From Bradyrhizobium sacchari (GTDB lineage: Bacteria > Pseudomonadota > Alphaproteobacteria > Rhizobiales > Xanthobacteraceae): a stretch of 64,000 nucleotides of DNA. Below, in pieces: positions 34,323 to 42,708 of the stretch (the first letter of the stretch is position 1; every line of letters starts with the position of its first letter). The position numbers and the translations under genes are program-made. The stretch is taken from positions 308,849 to 372,848 of the forward strand of contig NZ_LWIG01000026.1 of assembly GCF_002068095.1 (NCBI RefSeq), in the 5' to 3' direction. The notes beneath the pieces are model-generated. The model ran no database searches. It saw only the letters and a list, made by a program, of their open reading frames with translations, and was not told the origin of the DNA.

Positions 34323-34544
34323 ATGCCAGAAATAAAGATCGTCACCGAAGTCGCGGGGCGCATCTGCGCAACTCCCGTGCAAGTTGGAGGAACCGTCGCC
34401 GATGGTGACGACGTTGTGGTGGTCGAGGCGATGAAGATGGAGATTCCCGTGCTCTCGCCCGCCAGCGGCACGATCACATCGCTGCTGGTGAAGCTCGACG
34501 ATCTCGTTGCCGAGGGACAGGCGATTGCGATCGTGGCGAACTGA
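34323..34544 (+). CDS. Stand-alone biotin carboxyl carrier protein (biotinyl domain)
   Basis: A 73-residue protein made of one biotinyl domain. The biotin-accepting Lys is in VVEAMKMEIPV, with the hammerhead-like SPASGTITSLLVKLDDLVAEG typical of carrier domains. It carries carboxybiotin from a biotin carboxylase to a carboxyltransferase. ATG 34323 (MPEIKIVTEV) fits the domain start; an in-frame start 27 bp upstream is less likely. It is divergent from iclR and the carboxyltransferase gene, which is the obvious partner. Confidence 0.9.
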   Translation: MPEIKIVTEVAGRICATPVQVGGTVADGDDVVVVEAMKMEIPVLSPASGTITSLLVKLDDLVAEGQAIAIVAN

Positions 34545-34708
34545 CTGCGTTTCCCTGGTTTCCGCGACAATCTGTCAGCTGCATCTCTGCACGTTCGGGA
34601 CGACGTTGCCATCGCTTGATCGCGATGACATGATCCGTCTCAAGCAAAATCTGTTTCAAACAAAGAATGAAAATCTTCGCGGCAAAGCGGAGATCATCGG
34701 AGGGAAAC

Positions 34709-35875
34709 ATGCTTCGTGGGCTGCTCGTGCTCGCGCCTGCCTTGGTGGCGGGCATTTCTTTTGCGTCTACACGCTATGCAATCGCCGAGGACATCAAGCT
34801 GCCGGCGACATTGACGTTCACGGCCTATGACACCGGCACCGCCGGCTTCAACATCGCCGTCGGCGTCGGCAAGATGATGAAGGACAAATACGGCACCGAC
34901 GTGCGCGTGCTCCCGGCCGGCAACGATGTCGCCCGCCTCGCGCCGCTGCGCGCCAAGCGCGCGGCCTCCGCCGCGATGGGATCGGGCACCTATTTCGCGC
35001 AAGAAGGCGTGTTCGAGTTCGGCTCGAAGGAATGGGGCCCGCAGCCACTCCAGATCATGCTCTCGACGGTCGATTGCAATTGCGGTTCGCTTGGCGTCGC
35101 AGCCGACACCGGTGTGAAAGAACTGAAAGACCTGAAAGGCAAGCGCGTCGGCTTCGTGGTCGGCTCGCCCGCGCTGAACCAGAACTCGCTCGCCGTGCTC
35201 GCCTTCGCAGGTTTGACGCAGAAGGACGTCAAGGCGGTCGAGTTCGCAAGCTACGGCGCGATGTGGAAGGGCCTGATCAACAACGACGTGGATGCCGCCT
35301 TCGGCACCACCATCACCGGCCCGGCCAAGGAAGCCGAGACCTCGCCGCGCGGCCTGATCTGGCCGCCGCTGCCGGCCAGGGACAAGGAGGGCTGGGCGCG
35401 GATGCAGAAGGTCGGCTCGTTCTTCTTCCCGCAGGTCGCGACCTGCGGCGCCGGCATCTCGCCGGAGAAACCGGTCGAGCTCGGCAACTACCCCTACCCG
35501 ATCTTCGTCGCCTACGCCTCGCAAGCACCCGACCAGGTCTACGCCATCACCAAGGCGATGATCGTGAACTACGACGCCTACAAGGATTCCGCGCCGGGCG
35601 CTGGCGGCCTTGCCGCCGACCGCCAGACCAAGAACTGGGTGGTGCCGGTGCATCCCGGCGCCGTGAAGGCGCTTAAAGAGGCGGGGCAATGGTCTGACGC
35701 GCAGGACGCGCACAACAACAAGCTGTTCAAGCGGCAGGAGGTGCTGGCGGCAGCATGGACCGAGTACGGCAAATCCAGTCCGCCGTCGGATGACAAGGCG
35801 TTCCTCGACGGCTGGATGAAGGTCCGCGCCGCGGCACTTGCGAAGGCCGACATGCCAAACGGGTTCGAGGATTAG
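34709..35875 (+). CDS. TAXI family TRAP transporter solute-binding protein
   Basis: A 388-residue periplasmic protein with a signal peptide (MLRGLLVLAPALVAGISFAS, cleavage near AIAED). The mature start LPATLTFTAYDTGTAGFNIA and YGTDVRVLPAGNDVARLAPL are typical of TAXI binding proteins; LKGKRVGFVVGSPALN is the central conserved loop. It delivers a substrate to the fused permease encoded 37 bp downstream. A characterised TAXI protein of Thermus binds glutamate/glutamine, which agrees with the glutaminase gene at the end of this operon. GGAGGG lies 5 bp before the ATG. Confidence 0.92.
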   Translation: MLRGLLVLAPALVAGISFASTRYAIAEDIKLPATLTFTAYDTGTAGFNIAVGVGKMMKDKYGTDVRVLPAGNDVARLAPLRAKRAASAAMGSGTYFAQEGVFEFGSKEWGPQPLQIMLSTVDCNCGSLGVAADTGVKELKDLKGKRVGFVVGSPALNQNSLAVLAFAGLTQKDVKAVEFASYGAMWKGLINNDVDAAFGTTITGPAKEAETSPRGLIWPPLPARDKEGWARMQKVGSFFFPQVATCGAGISPEKPVELGNYPYPIFVAYASQAPDQVYAITKAMIVNYDAYKDSAPGAGGLAADRQTKNWVVPVHPGAVKALKEAGQWSDAQDAHNNKLFKRQEVLAAAWTEYGKSSPPSDDKAFLDGWMKVRAAALAKADMPNGFED

Positions 35876-35912
35876 TCCACCGGCTGTTACCAGCCCACGC
35901 GCGGGGTCGCTC

Positions 35913-37985
35913 ATGTCTGCTTCCACCTCCACCGGCCCAAAGGACGAGACCAGGCGGATCGTGTTCGACGATCCGCACGGCGCGGCCGGCAACATGCAGG
36001 AGGCCGAGGTGACGCGCGTGCGCACGTTGCGCGGTGCATGGCGCTGGACGCTGATCGTCGCAACCGCAGCGACCATCCTGCTCTGCATCAACCAGCAATT
36101 CTCGCTGCGCTTCTTCATCGGCTACACCCAGCTCAACACGGAGTATTTCTACCTCCTGATCGCCCTGATGCTGCCGTTCACGTTCCTGATCTTTCCCGGC
36201 ACCGAACGAGCGCCGCTCGACCGCATTCCCTGGTATGACCTGTTGTTCTTCGCGGTGACCTTCGCCGCAGCGCTGCTCTTGATGTCGAGCGTGCGCAAGG
36301 CGGCAGAGGCCGGCTGGGAATTCGGCGGCGCGCCGAACATCGTGATCGCGGCGGGCCTCGTGATGTGGGCGATGCTGATGGAGGCACTGCGACGCACCGG
36401 CGGCTGGAGCCTGCTGCTGAGCGTGCTCCCGTTCACCGTATACCCGCTGTTCGCGGAAGCCGGCTGGCTCGGCCCGTTCCGCGGCACGCAATCGACGATC
36501 GAGCAGGCAACGGCCTATCACGTGCTGTCAGGCGAGAGCCTGCTCGGCATTCCCATCCAGGCCTTCGCCGACACCGTGATCGGCTTCCTGGTGTTCGGCA
36601 CCGCGCTGATGATGACGGGCGCCGGAAAATTCTTCATCAACCTCGCCTTCGCGCTGTGCGGCACGTTTCGCGGCGGCGCGGCGAAGGTCTGCATCTTTGC
36701 CAGCGGCCTGCTCGGCATGATGTCGGGCTCGATCATCTCCAACGTGCTCACCGCCGGCACCATGACCATCCCGGTCATGAAGAAAAGCGGCTTCCGCGCC
36801 TCCTATGCCGGCGCAATCGAGGCCTGCGCCTCGACCGGCGCGGTGCTGGCGCCGCCGGTGATGGGCGCGACCGCCTTCGTCATCGCGCAATTCCTCAACG
36901 TCAGCTACGCCGACGTCGCCGTCGCCGCGATCATTCCGGCCGCGCTCTATTATGTCGGACTGTTCATGCAGGTCGACGCCTACGCTGCCCGCCACAAGCT
37001 GAAGGGCATTCCCCGCGCCGAGCTGCCGCGGGTCATGGATACGATCAAGGACGGCTGGTACTACGTCTTCGTCATCGCGCTCCTGATCGTAATGCTGCTC
37101 TACTTCAAGCGCGAGAGCCACGCGCCGTTCTACGCCACCGCGCTGCTGCTGGTGCTCAACCAGCTCTTCTCCAAGGACACGCGCTGGACGCTGGCGACCA
37201 TCGGCAAGTTCCTGGAGGTCAACGGACGCACCTTCGTCGAGCTGGTCGGCATCCTCGCCGGCTGCGGCCTGCTGATCGGCGCGTTCTCGATGACCGGCGT
37301 GGTCTCGAGCCTTGCCAACGACTTGCTGCACATTGCCGGCGACAATCCGTTCCTGCTGCTCGGCATGTGCGCGCTCACCAGCCTCATTCTCGGCCTCGGG
37401 CTGACGACGACGGCCTGCTACATCTTCCTCGTCATCCTGGTCGCGCCCGCGCTGGAGAAGCTCGGGCTCAACCGCATGGCGGTGCACATGTTCATCTTCT
37501 ACTGGGGCATGCTGTCGTCGATCACGCCGCCGGTCGCAATCGCCTCCTTCGCGGCGGCGGGCATCGCCGGCTCGCCGGCGATGAAGACAGGATGGGAATC
37601 GATGTGGGTCGGCAGCATCATCTATTTCATTCCGTTCTTCTTCGTGCTCAATCCAGCGCTGGTGCTGCAGGGGTCGAGCCCCTATCTCGCCGGCCTCGGC
37701 CTGATGGCACTCGCCGCGTTTGGCACGATGTTCATCTGCGGCGGCATCCAGGGCTATCAGGCGTTCGTCGGCGACTTGCGCGGTGCCGGCCTGCTGGAGT
37801 GGCCGCTGCGCGTGCTGCTGGTGATCGGCGGCTTCGTGGTGGCCACGCCAGGCGGCGGGATCATGCCGTTGTCACAGATGCAGGTGACGCTGCTCGGCCT
37901 CGCCATCCTTGTGCCCACAGTTTTGATTGCCCTGCTGCTGGTCAGGCGGCAAGCCATGGTTCCTGACGGGTTGCGCGCGCCCTGA
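35913..37985 (+). CDS. TRAP transporter fused permease (DctQM-type, TAXI)
   Basis: A 690-residue integral membrane protein with about 16-18 hydrophobic segments. The N-terminal part holds the small-subunit-like helices (WRWTLIVATAATILLCINQQ onward) and the large part carries the DctM-like core, including GMMSGSIISNVLTAGTMTIP and the symmetric LGLGLTTTACYIFLVILVAP block. It couples ion gradients to uptake. ATG 35913 is preferred because upstream codons overlap the binding-protein gene. The glutaminase gene follows after 21 bp. Confidence 0.92.
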   Translation: MSASTSTGPKDETRRIVFDDPHGAAGNMQEAEVTRVRTLRGAWRWTLIVATAATILLCINQQFSLRFFIGYTQLNTEYFYLLIALMLPFTFLIFPGTERAPLDRIPWYDLLFFAVTFAAALLLMSSVRKAAEAGWEFGGAPNIVIAAGLVMWAMLMEALRRTGGWSLLLSVLPFTVYPLFAEAGWLGPFRGTQSTIEQATAYHVLSGESLLGIPIQAFADTVIGFLVFGTALMMTGAGKFFINLAFALCGTFRGGAAKVCIFASGLLGMMSGSIISNVLTAGTMTIPVMKKSGFRASYAGAIEACASTGAVLAPPVMGATAFVIAQFLNVSYADVAVAAIIPAALYYVGLFMQVDAYAARHKLKGIPRAELPRVMDTIKDGWYYVFVIALLIVMLLYFKRESHAPFYATALLLVLNQLFSKDTRWTLATIGKFLEVNGRTFVELVGILAGCGLLIGAFSMTGVVSSLANDLLHIAGDNPFLLLGMCALTSLILGLGLTTTACYIFLVILVAPALEKLGLNRMAVHMFIFYWGMLSSITPPVAIASFAAAGIAGSPAMKTGWESMWVGSIIYFIPFFFVLNPALVLQGSSPYLAGLGLMALAAFGTMFICGGIQGYQAFVGDLRGAGLLEWPLRVLLVIGGFVVATPGGGIMPLSQMQVTLLGLAILVPTVLIALLLVRRQAMVPDGLRAP

Positions 37986-38006
37986 TTGCGTTGCACAACA
38001 AGGGCG

Positions 38007-39851
38007 ATGAAACCGCTCTATCTCGCCAACGCCTGGACCCGTTCGAAGCCGCCTTTGCTGCGGTTTCTGGACAATTGCCTCAGCGAATTCTCCGCCGAAA
38101 CTTCGGGCAATGTCGCGGATTACATTCCCGAGCTGAGCAAGGCCGATCCTGCCTATTTTGGCATCAGCCTGGCGACGCTGGACGGCCATGTCTATGAGGT
38201 CGGCGACTCCAGGGTGCCATTCACCATCCAGTCGATGTCGAAGCCGTTTGTCTTTGCGCTGGCGCTGGACCTGCTCGGCGCAGGCAAGGTCGAGAGCGCG
38301 ATCGGCGTCGAGCCCTCGGGCGATCCCTTCAACTCGATCCGGCTCAACTCCGAGAACCATCCGTTCAACCCGATGGTCAATGCCGGCGCGATCGCCTGCA
38401 CCGGGCTGATCTACGACAGCAAGGGCGCCGAAGCTTTTGAGCAGATCCGCCTCGCGCTCAGCCGCTTTGCCGGGCGCGATCTCGCTGTCGACGAGGCCGT
38501 CTACACGTCCGAGAGCCAGACTGGCGACCGCAACCGCGCCATCGGCTATCTGCTCAAGACCAACGCCGTGATCTCCGACAACGTCGCCGCTGTGCTCGAC
38601 GTCTATTTCCGGCAATGCGCCGTGCTGGTCACCGCGCGCGACATCGCGGTGATGGCGGCAACGCTTGCCAATCGCGGCGTCAATCCGGTGACCGGCGAGC
38701 AGGTGCTGAGCGCTTACGCGATCTCGCGCACGCTGTCGGTGATGACCTCGTCGGGGATGTACGACTATGCCGGCGAATGGATCTACCGGATCGGCATTCC
38801 CGCCAAGAGCGGCGTCGGCGGCGGCATCCTGGCGGCCCTGCCGGCGCGCCTCGGCCTCGGCAGCTATTCGCCAAAGCTCGACAAGCACGGCAACAGCGTG
38901 CGCGGCATCAAGGTCTGCGAGGCGCTGTCCTCGCATTACGACCTGCACATGCTCAATCGCAGCGACGACGCGCGCAACGCCGTCATCGCCGACTACGACA
39001 TCGGCAAGAGCCCGTCTCGCCGCGTGCGCCGGCCGCAGGAACGCGAGATCCTCGCCGCGCACGAACAGGAGGTGCGGATCATCGAGCTGGTCGGCACGCT
39101 GTCGCTGTCGGCGGTGGACTATGTTTCGCGGCGGCTTGCAGGGCGGCCGCGGCCGCAATTCGTGATCTTCGACCTTCATCGCGTCACCTCGACGACGCGC
39201 GCCGGGGCGCGGCTCGTGGCCGAGGCGTTCGAGGAGCTCGCCGCACTCAATGTCACCGTTGTCCTGTCCGGCGTCCGGCGTGCCTCCAAGGAGTGGAACA
39301 GCCTGCGGGAGTGGACCGCTGAGCTGAAGAACGTGCGTGACTTCTACCTGCTCGACACCGCGATCGAATGGGCCGAAGACCAGATCGTCTACCGCTATGG
39401 CGGCTCGATCGACTTCCACGAGACCACCGAGCTTGCCGAACAGCCGCTGCTCGAGGGCCTCAGCACGGACGAGCTGGCCGAGCTCGGCGCGATCTGCACC
39501 GTCAGAACCTATCAGTCCGGCGCAAAGATCCTCACCACTGGCGATCCCGCCGACGCGCTGTTCTTCCTGCGCAGCGGCGCGGTGCACGTCACGCTGCCCG
39601 ACGGCGTGAGGCTGGCGACGCTCACCGCCGGCATGGCGTTCGGCGAGATGGCGCTGCTGGAGCAGACGCGCTCGGCCGACGTCTTCGCCGACATGGCGGC
39701 GACGGCGTTCGAAGCGCCGCTGAAGGATTTCGAGCGCTTCCGCGAGCAGCACCCGCGCGCCAGCGAGCGTATCATGCGCAACCTCGCGCAGCTTCTGGCC
39801 GAGCGCCTGATCGTCGCCAACGCCAAGGTGGATATTCTGACGTCGACGTGA
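38007..39851 (+). CDS. glsA: Glutaminase A fused to STAS and cyclic-nucleotide-binding domains
   Basis: A 614-residue three-domain protein. Residues about 10-310 are a complete serine-dependent glutaminase: FTIQSMSKPF (Ser76/Lys79), SENHPFNPMVNAGAI and GGGILAALPARLG. Residues about 350-450 form a STAS domain (VRIIELVGTLSLSAVDYV, FVIFDLHRVTSTTRAGARLV). Residues about 480-600 are a CAP-type domain with a phosphate-binding cassette FGEMALLEQTRSADVFAD that keeps the Glu and Arg needed for cAMP or cGMP. It deamidates glutamine to glutamate and ammonia in the cytoplasm. ATG 38007 is chosen over an in-frame TTG at 37986. The gene ends the TAXI-TRAP operon. Confidence 0.93.
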   Translation: MKPLYLANAWTRSKPPLLRFLDNCLSEFSAETSGNVADYIPELSKADPAYFGISLATLDGHVYEVGDSRVPFTIQSMSKPFVFALALDLLGAGKVESAIGVEPSGDPFNSIRLNSENHPFNPMVNAGAIACTGLIYDSKGAEAFEQIRLALSRFAGRDLAVDEAVYTSESQTGDRNRAIGYLLKTNAVISDNVAAVLDVYFRQCAVLVTARDIAVMAATLANRGVNPVTGEQVLSAYAISRTLSVMTSSGMYDYAGEWIYRIGIPAKSGVGGGILAALPARLGLGSYSPKLDKHGNSVRGIKVCEALSSHYDLHMLNRSDDARNAVIADYDIGKSPSRRVRRPQEREILAAHEQEVRIIELVGTLSLSAVDYVSRRLAGRPRPQFVIFDLHRVTSTTRAGARLVAEAFEELAALNVTVVLSGVRRASKEWNSLREWTAELKNVRDFYLLDTAIEWAEDQIVYRYGGSIDFHETTELAEQPLLEGLSTDELAELGAICTVRTYQSGAKILTTGDPADALFFLRSGAVHVTLPDGVRLATLTAGMAFGEMALLEQTRSADVFADMAATAFEAPLKDFERFREQHPRASERIMRNLAQLLAERLIVANAKVDILTST

Positions 39852-39865
39852 GCTGCGGCCGCGGC

Positions 39866-40174
39866 TCAGCGGCTCGCGGCTTCGCCCAACCGCCGCTTGA
39901 TCTTTGCAGCGCTGGCTTCGAGCAGTTCGGACGGCTTCTGGCCGGTCGCCGCGCACAGGCAGGCCCAGTAGTAGATGACGTCGCCGAGCTCATCGACGAG
40001 ACCGGCCTGGTCGAGCCAGTTGTCGCGCAGCAGCTTCTTGATGTGGTCGGCGACCTCGCCGGATTCACCGGCAAGGCCGAGGCCGAGATAGGACAGCCGC
40101 TCGTTGGACGGACGCTCGTCGACTTTCGCGATACTCGCGGCCCAGGCCGCATATTCATCGATCGTCATGAGCAT
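39866..40174 (-). CDS. MazG-like nucleotide pyrophosphohydrolase
   Basis: A 102-residue all-alpha protein. LGLAGESGEVADHIKKLL supplies the ExxE motif and DELGDVIYYWACL the ExxD motif that together bind Mg2+ in MazG/iMazG pyrophosphatases. It probably hydrolyses a non-canonical nucleoside triphosphate to the monophosphate. An ATG 6 bp downstream (MTIDEYAAWAAS) is an alternative start. It lies 21 bp downstream of the CMD gene in the same direction and convergent with glsA. Confidence 0.88.
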   Translation of the reverse strand: MLMTIDEYAAWAASIAKVDERPSNERLSYLGLGLAGESGEVADHIKKLLRDNWLDQAGLVDELGDVIYYWACLCAATGQKPSELLEASAAKIKRRLGEAASR

Positions 40175-40195
40175 CCCTCGCCGCGGATTTTCCGA

Positions 40196-40723
40196 TCAGC
40201 CCACCACTTCGGTGACGGGCTGGAGATCGATCTCGAACGTCTCCAAGAACTTTGACGTCATGATGTAGAAGCCGACCGAGAGCTGCAATTCGACCAGCGC
40301 GGCCGGCGTCAGTTTCGATGCGATCGCCTTGAAGGTCGCATCGGTCGGCTTGTTCAACTTGATGATCTCGTCGGTGAAGGCGAGCGCGGCGCGCTGGACC
40401 TCGTTGAAGCAGCTCGCGGCCTGCCAGTTCTCGAGCGCCTCGTTCTGTTCGTCGGTGACGCCGACATTCTTGCCGATGCGCTTGTGCGCGACGATCTCGT
40501 ACGGCGCCTGGCACAGGATACCGGTGCGCGTGATCGCAAGCTCGCGCACGACCGGATCTAGCTCGCCCTTGTGCCGGATGGCGCCGCCCAGACGGCAGTA
40601 CTGCTCAAAGTAGCTCGGCGAGTGTGCCATCATCCGGAAGATGTTGGCATGGCGGTTCTTATCGAGGATTTCGCGGGTGCGGTCGGATGCCTTGGACGGA
40701 TCGCTGTACTGAATGCGGGCCAT
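40196..40723 (-). CDS. Carboxymuconolactone decarboxylase/AhpD-like family protein
   Basis: A 175-residue helical protein with the CMD fold: GAIRHKGELDPVVRELAITR and TGILCQAPYEIVAHKRIGKN (residues about 72-91). The AhpD CxxC pair is reduced to a single Cys (CQAPYEIVAH), so a peroxidase relay is unlikely and the activity is unknown. It is cotranscribed with the mazG-like gene downstream. An apparent start at 40723 is followed by MARIQYSDPSKAS, usual for the group. Confidence 0.85.
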   Translation of the reverse strand: MARIQYSDPSKASDRTREILDKNRHANIFRMMAHSPSYFEQYCRLGGAIRHKGELDPVVRELAITRTGILCQAPYEIVAHKRIGKNVGVTDEQNEALENWQAASCFNEVQRAALAFTDEIIKLNKPTDATFKAIASKLTPAALVELQLSVGFYIMTSKFLETFEIDLQPVTEVVG

Positions 40724-40992
40724 GATTTTCCTGAAGTTTTCCCTGATCTTTTGATGCTTTTTGTCGCCACCGGCGAAAGTTCCCGACGACTCTATTCGTG
40801 CGTGGACGCAGGAGCAACATCATCGAGTCAAATTGCCGCCGCATTGCTGATCGACCCTGACACAGTCGATATTCGCCGCGTGGGGACAAATCGCGGCGGA
40901 TACTCGCAAGGGGTGTTCCGAGTAAAACAATTGGCCGTCGGGCGCGCTTGCCGCGCAACGATGAGTCACGCCCAAGTCTAGGGAGAAAAGGC

Positions 40993-41094
40993 ATGAAGGA
41001 AGCCACCAAGGGGGCGGCCTCGGGAGCGCTCGCGCATATGCTGGCGGTGACGGCGATGCTCGTCATCGCCAGCATCTTGTTCTACGGGCGTTAG
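40993..41094 (+). CDS. 33-residue single-span membrane peptide
   Basis: ATG 40993 opens a 33-codon frame ending TAG at 41094. The product begins MKEATKGAASGALAHM and continues LAVTAMLVIASILFYGR, a clear transmembrane helix with a basic end. GGGAG at 40981-40985 is 7 bp before the ATG. It lies between divergent/convergent annotated genes in a 450-bp gap. Short proteins of this shape are found in rhizobial genomes, but I do not recognise a family. A family B repeat follows 18 bp later. Confidence 0.55.
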   Translation: MKEATKGAASGALAHMLAVTAMLVIASILFYGR

Positions 41095-41112
41095 TTGGAG
41101 TCGTAGAGTTTT

Positions 41113-41195
41113 CGTCATTCCGGGGTGGCCCTCGCACAAGCCAGACCCAGAATTCCCGTTCCAGGTTCGGTCGCTCAGACCGCCCCCGAATGACG
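41113..41195. repeat. Long inverted repeat, family B copy 3
   Basis: CGTCATTCCGGGGTGGCC at the left pairs with CGCCCCCGAATGACG at the right; shorter than copies 1 and 2. It follows the 33-residue ORF and abuts the DUF35 gene stop. Confidence 0.85.
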
Positions 41196-41561
41196 GATCC
41201 CGCTACGTTCTCTTATGAAGAACGGCACGAGCTTTCCGGCGAACGGCCTGAAGCTTGCGACAACCGAATCGCCGATGGCGAGTCCGTTGTCACCATGCGC
41301 CATCATGCGAAAACCTTCGGCGCAATCGACCAGCACAATGTTGTAGGGCACGCGGGCGCGCGTTTCGGGCGTGGCGGCGCGGCAGACCAGCGAGGTCGCG
41401 TAGACCCTGCCCTTGCCGCTGGCGCGTTGCTCGCGCGGGTCGGGCGCCCCGCAGGCCGTGCAGAAGGCGCGGTGGAAATACTGGACATGACCGCATGAGG
41501 TGCAGGCCTGGTAGGTGATGGCCTCTTCGCCCTTGGTCCAATCCGCGATTCGCTCGCTCAT
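41175..41561 (-). CDS. DUF35/OB-fold Zn-ribbon protein (thiolase partner)
   Basis: A 128-residue protein with an N-terminal rubredoxin-like zinc ribbon (CTSCGHVQYFHRAFCTACG) and a C-terminal OB-fold (GRVYATSLVCRAATPETRAR, PYNIVLVDCAEGFRMMAHG). DUF35 proteins form complexes with thiolase-like enzymes, for example the steroid aldolase Ltp2-ChsH2 and acetone/acyl condensing thiolases. Its ATG overlaps the preceding thiolase-like stop by 3 bases in ATGA order, so the pair is cotranslated. ATG 41561 replaces longer in-frame starts inside the neighbour. Confidence 0.9.
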   Translation of the reverse strand: MSERIADWTKGEEAITYQACTSCGHVQYFHRAFCTACGAPDPREQRASGKGRVYATSLVCRAATPETRARVPYNIVLVDCAEGFRMMAHGDNGLAIGDSVVASFRPFAGKLVPFFIRERSGIRHSGAV

Positions 41562-42694
41562 CGCACCCGCTCCAGGAACATGCTGACATGGGACGACAGC
41601 ACGCCGCCGTCGCCGTGCAGCAGTGCGATCGAGGCATCGCGCACTTGGCGGCTGGCCGCCCGCCCCGTCATCTGCAAATGCGCCTCGACCAGATGCGCCA
41701 TGGCGCCGCCGACACCGCAATGGCCGTAGCTGAGCAGCCCGCCATGGGTGTTCAGCGGCATCGCGCCGTCGCGGCCGAAATGGCCGGAGCGCACGCGGGC
41801 GGCCGCTTCGCCGCGGCCGGCAAGGCCGAGGTCTTCCAGCAACATCGCGAGCGTGATCGTAAAACTGTCGTAGATCGCGGCGTAGCGTACGTCGGAGATC
41901 GCGAGGCCCGCGGCTTCCTTCGCACGCGCGATGGAGATCTCTGCGCCGAGCTCGCCGAGCGCCGGTGCCGCCGTGACATGCTGATGGGTATGCGCCTGGG
42001 CGCAGCCGCGGATGCGAACGCCAGCCTCACCCGTCCGCTCGCGGCTGATGACGAAGGCCGCGCCGCCGTCGGACACCGGGCAGCAGTCGAGCAGCTTGAG
42101 CGGCATCGCCACCGGCTTCGAGGCCATGACCTCAGCGACAGTGATGGGGTCGTGGAATTGCGCGCCGGGATGGGTGCAGGCGTGGCTGCGCATCAGCACC
42201 GCGAATTCGGCGAGATCTTCTTCGCTCACGCCGTATTCGTGCATGTACCTGTTCGCAACGAGGCCGTAATAGGCAGGAATGGTCGGCCCCAGCGGCACCT
42301 CGTAATCGGGATGACCGACCTGCGCCAGCGCCTGGATCGAGGCGTCGCGGCTCTGCCCGGTGAGGCGGTTCTCGCCGGCGACGACCATCACGTGCCTTGC
42401 GACTCCGGCCTCGACCAGATGATGCGCGAGCATGGTCATCGCAAGGCCCGTGGCGCCGCCGACCTGCACAGCATGGGCGTAGGACGGGCGAATGCCAAAA
42501 TGCTCGGCGAAGACGGTGGCGAGCATGATGTGCGGCGAGACGGTGGAGTAGCCGCAGAGAATGCCGTCGATCTCAGTGCGCTTGAGCCCGGCATCGTCGA
42601 GCGCGGCTTGCGCGGCCGTGCTCATCAGGTCGAGCGAGGACGAACCCTCGTGCTTGCCGAAAGGCGTGAGGCCGACGCCGGTGATGAAGCTCAT
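41558..42694 (-). CDS. Thiolase-like protein without the nucleophilic Cys (lipid-transfer/aldolase type)
   Basis: A 378-residue thiolase-fold protein of the SCP-X/Ltp branch. Where conventional thiolases have Cys, this protein reads HAVQVGGATGLAM with G79-G80; the C-terminal His is kept in LSYGHCGVGGAMAHL (H325) and AIYDSFTITLAM carries Tyr275. Such Cys-less, DUF35-paired members include Ltp2 retro-aldolases that cleave side chains of steroid CoA esters. Condensation by the classical thiolase mechanism is therefore unlikely. The partner DUF35 gene follows with overlap. Confidence 0.87.
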   Translation of the reverse strand: MSFITGVGLTPFGKHEGSSSLDLMSTAAQAALDDAGLKRTEIDGILCGYSTVSPHIMLATVFAEHFGIRPSYAHAVQVGGATGLAMTMLAHHLVEAGVARHVMVVAGENRLTGQSRDASIQALAQVGHPDYEVPLGPTIPAYYGLVANRYMHEYGVSEEDLAEFAVLMRSHACTHPGAQFHDPITVAEVMASKPVAMPLKLLDCCPVSDGGAAFVISRERTGEAGVRIRGCAQAHTHQHVTAAPALGELGAEISIARAKEAAGLAISDVRYAAIYDSFTITLAMLLEDLGLAGRGEAAARVRSGHFGRDGAMPLNTHGGLLSYGHCGVGGAMAHLVEAHLQMTGRAASRQVRDASIALLHGDGGVLSSHVSMFLERVR

Positions 42695-42708
42695 GAGGCG
42701 CTCCCACT

